Of a stretch of DNA of 64,000 bases, positions 61,201 through 64,000 are shown one piece after another. The notes under the pieces were generated by a model. The model ran no database searches, was not told the DNA's origin, and saw only the letters and a program-made list of their open reading frames with translations. Positions within the stretch are counted from its first letter, which is position 1; every line of letters starts with the position of its first letter. The stretch comes from Verrucomicrobiota bacterium (GTDB taxonomy: Bacteria > Verrucomicrobiota > Verrucomicrobiia > Opitutales > Opitutaceae): NCBI GenBank assembly GCA_016222805.1, contig JACRQG010000008.1, forward strand, positions 1-64,000, in the 5' to 3' direction. Made by a program: the position numbers and the translations under genes.

Positions 61201-61562
61201 GCGTCGTTACCAACCTCCCGTTCAAGAACAACCTCACCGGCATGCGCCCGCGTTCCGGCAACGCCGGCCTGACCTACCACTACGGCCGCTGGGATCTGCG
61301 CCTGATGTGGAACTACGCCGACACCTATCTCGCCTCGCTCAACGCCGGCGATCCTTCCAGTTCGGAGTTCATCGGCCGCCGCGATCAGTTCGACTTCTTC
61401 GCCCGCTTCAAAATCAGCCGCAACCTCAACGTGTTCCTGGATGTGATCAACCTGCTGGAGGAGAACCGCGGCCGCTACAGCGGTCTCTACCGCGAGGATC
61501 GCCGCGCTCAGACCAACCTCTTCCCGCGTTCGATTTCGGCCGGAGTCCAGGCCCGCTTCTGA
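58203..61562 (+). CDS. STN-containing TonB-dependent receptor with an internal second signal peptide
   Basis: A 1119-residue receptor. Residues 1-38 form a leader, then an STN domain (about 37-110): VPFHLPAGDAATRLRQLSEIARREILFAAEAVRG, IEGEFTALEAANRLLAGTSLVAV. At residue 136 (ATG at 58608, same frame) a second start-like Met begins MNPKPPVSPSQRLRRPAVAGLLSLFAAAFAPAAQP, which looks like another complete signal peptide. Next come a carboxypeptidase-regulatory-like domain (ILQGRVSNAATGEALEGA), the plug (MGTFLQRLPGIVGDYGG, ISVRGLSPEFTTVTLDGARF, ESVEVIKTPTADMDAESLGGVVNLRSRSGF) and the barrel ending ...QARF. The gene may yield one fused receptor, or a separate STN protein plus a receptor starting at 58608. 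It is followed 35 bp later by a lyase gene. Confidence 0.9.
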   Translation: MTLFRRPFLAAAWRLCAGLWALVAAAARTEASESRVPFHLPAGDAATRLRQLSEIARREILFAAEAVRGVQTHAIEGEFTALEAANRLLAGTSLVAVQDEMSGALAVRPRHLATPARPEPAATTPPPSLRSESDTMNPKPPVSPSQRLRRPAVAGLLSLFAAAFAPAAQPDAVGILQGRVSNAATGEALEGARISVAGGEASALSERDGTYTPARLPAGSVSIRVTYPGLDEASAMVTVSPGAPAVRDFQLTSDVYKMEAFAVTAVREGNAAAIARQENALTITNSVSTDAYGNVAKGDMGTFLQRLPGIVGDYGGSAVDAISVRGLSPEFTTVTLDGARFAAANPDSRIQVVSGLPSGSIESVEVIKTPTADMDAESLGGVVNLRSRSGFDRTGRTLILNAAGAYNETMGKHLDPGGGGRRYFPHFSLDYSDVFLVFGRKLGVSLTGAYQEVGDGLQTVRTTFAANWNYASPTVGRQVLYADQEYHLNRRANVQLKFDYKLSPESSISFAAGWTRFVNIMDQVRPQYTDNLTFDAVNSTTDYWIFTRSSYRSNRDFRYTPSDTWNFQLNGKNRLGAVRLTWALTYSDSFRPLDRMAATARSNNTYGFTYDRRTSKEFPTLTFNGPLAPPNDPWNNMLSIALTGTHESASDILSSVKVDAERDFAQSRFPVKLKTGFRIRQQNRDRDADSITGTLGAGDYSRYREFTFTHGWLDGRYPATPIVNTKGVFKDVGFNYLPSGLPARPAVQFAYNATALPLTTANLDTSVTNSLQNDYETRETIPAGYLQTEVKWTKQLQMTAGVRVEQTRATITSRFENARLATPEARFGTYKTIESDYVDWFPNLQFRYVPIKNLTLRANYSTTIGRPRIADLVGRFAVNDLVQTVSFSNPSLQPQISRNYDVSLEYYFKPVGVASIGAFRKNIKNYVTATSFRITGNEFGLDLSDYVNWQGSSRVNAGDGTVEGMEFNYSQQLSFLPGVFRGFGVMGNWTVLTSAGDYNGVVTNLPFKNNLTGMRPRSGNAGLTYHYGRWDLRLMWNYADTYLASLNAGDPSSSEFIGRRDQFDFFARFKISRNLNVFLDVINLLEENRGRYSGLYREDRRAQTNLFPRSISAGVQARF

Positions 61563-61597
61563 ACCGGCCCGGCCACACGGAGCGCCCAGCGTCGAGC

Positions 61598-63676
61598 ATG
61601 CGTCGCGTTGTAGTCTGGCGACCGCTCCCGCTGGTCGCCCTCTGGCTGGCCGTTGCCCCCCTGGCCGCGGCCCCGCCACCTCCCCGCCTGCTGTTGGACG
61701 CCGGCGACTTCGATCGCATCCGCGCCCAGGCGCGGAGCGAGGCGTGGGCCGGAGCGCTGGTGGCAGAGCTGGAGCGCTCGGCCCGCACCTGGCCGGCGGC
61801 GCACCTGCAGCAGTTCGGTCTGCCGGAGTGGGCGCCGCCCGCCGAGGGTGGCGGCTGGGGTCCGCACTACATCTGCCCGGACCATGGCGTCGGGTTGCGG
61901 TTCTCCCCCGGACACAATGTCTGCCCGAAATGCGGCCAGGACTACCATGGCTGGCCGTGGGACTACGTCATCTACGCCCGCCGCCACGCCGACAACGCCC
62001 GCGCGGTTCGCGATCTCGGCATCGCCTACCGACTGTTCGGCGATCCCTCGTTTGCGGCCAAGGCGGGCACCATCCTCACGGCCTACGCCGCGCTCTACCC
62101 AACACTGCCGATCCGCAACTACAAGGACTGGCCGGCCGTCGGCCATCGCTCCGGTGGGAGGGTCACCGCGCAAACCCTCAACGAGGCGGACTGGCTGATC
62201 GCGATGGCGTTCGGCTATGACCTCGTTCGCGAGACCCTCGACGAGGCCGGGCGCCAGCGCATCGAGCGCGATGTGCTGCGCAATGCCTCCGACGTGATCG
62301 CCCGGCGCGATCGCTCCCTCGGCAACTGGACCACCCGCCACAACGCGGCCCACCTCGCCGCGGGCCTGGTGCTCGGCGACGCCGCCCTCGTCGACCTCGC
62401 CGTCAACCGGGAGTTCGGATTTCGCGATCAGTTGCGGCGCGGCGTCACCGCCGAGGGTCCGTGGCATGAAGGATCCTGGGGCTACCATTTCTACGCACTG
62501 GAGCCACTGCTGCTGACCCGGGAGATGGCGTCCCGGGCCGGCCTCGCGATCCCGGAGGCCGCCCGGCTGAAGCTGGCGCTCGACGCCCCGCTCGCGTGTG
62601 CGCTGCCGGACGGCACGCTGCCCAATTTCAACGATTCCGGGCACACTTCGCTGGCTGGCTTTGCCCGCCACTTTGCCATCGGCCTCCGCCTGTTTGGCGA
62701 CCGCCGTTATCTGCCCGTCATCCGCCGGGGAGAGCGCACGCTCGAGGAGTTGCTCTGGGGCACCCTCGCCTCCGACGAGGGCCCGGCGCCGGAACTGGCG
62801 AGTACGGTGCTGCCGCAGGCGGGTTTCGCCAACCTGCGCGTCCCGGGCTCCGACCACGTGGTGGCAGTCAAGTTTGGCGCCCACGGCGGGGGCCACGGCC
62901 ATCACGACAAGCTCAACTTCGTCAGCTACGCCCACGGCCGCCTGCAGGCCGTGGACCCGGGCACGCAGTCCTACGCGTTCAAGACCCATGCCACGTGGGA
63001 CAAGGTCACCGTGTCGCACAACACCGTGGTCGTGGATGAGACCACCCAGGCCGAGGCCACCGGCCGCCTGCTGGAGTGGCATCCCGGGGAGACTGCCACC
63101 GCGATCCGGCTCGAGGCAGGCGCTGTCTATCCGGACATCCGTTTCGAACGTCTGCTCGTTCATACGGCGATGTACACGCTCGACGTTTGCGACGTACACT
63201 CCACCAACGGCGCCAGCCGCCGCTTCGACTGGGCCTATCATAACGCCGGCCGGGCAACGACCCCGCTCTCCCTCGCACCTTATTCCGGGTTTCCCGCGCA
63301 CAACGGCTACCAGCACCTTGCGGACCCGCGAGCTGCGGTTACTGCGTCCGACTGGGAGGTGACCTTTGCCCAGGAGGCAGGCTCCCTGCGGTTGCACGGT
63401 CTCGGTGCGGCGGGCACCACGGTCGTGGTCGGCACCGGCCTGGGGCAGAACCTCGACGTGCCGGTCCCCTTCGCGATTGCCCGGCGCACGGGAAGCGGCG
63501 CCCGTTTCGTCCATCTCCTCGAACCCTTCCGAAACAACCCGAAAGTCCGTCGCGTGGGATGGGCACGGCCGGAGGTGATCACCATCGCGACCGATGAGTG
63601 GATCGACGAAGTCGTCATCGCGCCGGGAAGGTACGCGTTTCGCCGCCTCCCCGTGAAAACCGGAATGCCTCCGTGA
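61598..63676 (+). CDS. Heparinase II/III-like lyase with Cys/His metal-knuckle, secreted
   Basis: A 692-residue secreted enzyme; the leader ends near LAAAPPPP. The N-terminal part contains a CPDHGVGLRFSPGHNVCPKCGQ segment (C..H....C..C, about 95-115), probably a structural metal site. The toroid has GWPWDYVIYARRHADNARAVRDLGIAYRLFGD, NWTTRHNAAHLAAGL and PWHEGSWGYHFYALEPLLLT with the catalytic Tyr/His type residues. The C-terminal domain has GAHGGGHGHHDKLNFVSYA (about 426-444), the metal-site motif of this family, then beta-sheet. It follows the receptor gene by 35 bp and is probably in its operon, thus under FecI control. Likely degrades an acidic polysaccharide imported by the receptor. Confidence 0.88.
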   Translation: MRRVVVWRPLPLVALWLAVAPLAAAPPPPRLLLDAGDFDRIRAQARSEAWAGALVAELERSARTWPAAHLQQFGLPEWAPPAEGGGWGPHYICPDHGVGLRFSPGHNVCPKCGQDYHGWPWDYVIYARRHADNARAVRDLGIAYRLFGDPSFAAKAGTILTAYAALYPTLPIRNYKDWPAVGHRSGGRVTAQTLNEADWLIAMAFGYDLVRETLDEAGRQRIERDVLRNASDVIARRDRSLGNWTTRHNAAHLAAGLVLGDAALVDLAVNREFGFRDQLRRGVTAEGPWHEGSWGYHFYALEPLLLTREMASRAGLAIPEAARLKLALDAPLACALPDGTLPNFNDSGHTSLAGFARHFAIGLRLFGDRRYLPVIRRGERTLEELLWGTLASDEGPAPELASTVLPQAGFANLRVPGSDHVVAVKFGAHGGGHGHHDKLNFVSYAHGRLQAVDPGTQSYAFKTHATWDKVTVSHNTVVVDETTQAEATGRLLEWHPGETATAIRLEAGAVYPDIRFERLLVHTAMYTLDVCDVHSTNGASRRFDWAYHNAGRATTPLSLAPYSGFPAHNGYQHLADPRAAVTASDWEVTFAQEAGSLRLHGLGAAGTTVVVGTGLGQNLDVPVPFAIARRTGSGARFVHLLEPFRNNPKVRRVGWARPEVITIATDEWIDEVVIAPGRYAFRRLPVKTGMPP

Positions 63677-63810
63677 TGAACCTGCCCCTTTCCCCTTGGG
63701 AATTCCTGGCGGGAGGTTCCCTTGCCTGCCACCGACTGGATCAAGCAGTCTCTTGGCCCTTCATCTGACCGCCCCCCTTCGCACCAGCTTTCCCTCCGGA
63801 TTTCACGATC

Positions 63811-64000
63811 ATGAAGAATCTCCCTTCGGGCCTCAAACCTGCCACGTCTCGATGGACCAGCCTGCTGCTGGTGGGCGTCCTCGGCCTCGCGGTCGGTTGC
63901 CAGCACCGGGTTGAGCCACCGCCGCCCAACTCGGTCGCGACCCACGACGCGAGCCGCTGGGAAAAGGAGATGGCTGCCTTCGATGCCGCCGACGCAAAAC
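63811..64000 (+). CDS. Probable lipoprotein, N-terminal part of an SGNH/GDSL-type esterase (cut by window edge)
   Basis: Only the first 63 residues are in the window. The leader MKNLPSGLKPATSRWTSLLLVGVLGLAVGC ends in a lipobox (AVGC) so the protein is a lipoprotein. The visible mature sequence contains VATHDASRWEKEMAAFDAADAK. A WEKEMAAFDAAD-type helix just after the leader is typical of small GDSL-like hydrolases found in polysaccharide loci (inference from memory of such proteins). It follows the lyase gene on the same strand by 134 bp and could belong to the same locus, for example as a deacetylase. Confidence 0.55.
   Translation, partial: MKNLPSGLKPATSRWTSLLLVGVLGLAVGCQHRVEPPPPNSVATHDASRWEKEMAAFDAADAK

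Noticed and set aside
58599-61679. Long antisense frame (about 1026 codons) opposite the STN receptor gene
   Set aside because: Gly/Arg/Val/Glu-rich, no domain, and exactly antisense to a receptor with clear plug and barrel motifs; a product of high GC.

Overview
The window is GC-rich bacterial DNA, densely coded and without tRNA or rRNA genes that I can see. The gene content suggests a member of the Verrucomicrobiota, probably close to Opitutaceae. The signs are several very large TonB-dependent receptors with an LSPFEVTA-type N-terminal box, Gfo/Idh/MocA oxidoreductases with Tat-like leaders, YXWGXW-repeat and NHL/Ig secreted proteins, heparinase-like lyases and a FecI/FecR pair. This placement is inferred from gene content, not from a marker-gene comparison.

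Layout. 1-6.7 kb (minus strand): deoxyribose-phosphate aldolase, a full aldehyde dehydrogenase, a short pseudo-ALDH, a fused SpmA-SpmB membrane protein and an M20 peptidase. The two ALDH parts look like a split ALDH16 and are separated by a GxxExxY nuclease-like cassette with imperfect terminal inverted repeats. 6.8-9.3 kb: a secreted FG-GAP repeat protein and a DUF457 membrane hydrolase. 9.4-14.1 kb: a one-carbon/corrinoid cluster made of a PocR-AraC regulator, an MtaC-like corrinoid protein, an MtaB-like methyltransferase, a degenerate CobW-like P-loop protein and a DUF6580 membrane protein. A two-turn direct repeat lies in front of mtaC. 14.2-18.7 kb: a MITE-like element, a sugar-isomerase-like TIM barrel, an Ig-domain surface protein and asnS. 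18.9-25.7 kb: a Gfo/Idh oxidoreductase, a TonB receptor and an oligopeptide-binding lipoprotein. 25.9-34 kb: a giant NHL/Ig protein, an MMPL exporter and a heparinase II/III-like enzyme. 34-37 kb: purine salvage (phosphoribosyltransferase, nucleoside hydrolase, exported deaminase). 37.2-45.5 kb: two further TonB receptors, a YXWGXW protein behind an ECF-type promoter, and a second Gfo/Idh protein divergent from its receptor. 45.5-46.4 kb: a RAYT transposase embedded in an array of its presumed REP palindromes. 46.5-51.3 kb: an unassigned secreted protein and a CocE/NonD hydrolase.

51.7 kb to the end is a regulated glycan-use locus. FecI sigma factor, FecR anti-sigma, an STN-bearing TonB receptor and a heparinase-like lyase read rightward, followed by the start of a lipoprotein. 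An STN-domain/lyase-like fusion and a LamG/agarase-like glycosidase read leftward from the same intergenic region. STN signalling modules therefore occur on both sides of the sigma/anti-sigma pair, one of them on a putative enzyme. I consider this the most unusual arrangement in the window, followed by the corrinoid cluster.

Dispersed palindromes of one family (core GCGGGACGACCCCGTCCCGC) occupy many intergenic gaps, and a second family (GTAGCCGG...CCGGCTAC) occurs twice.
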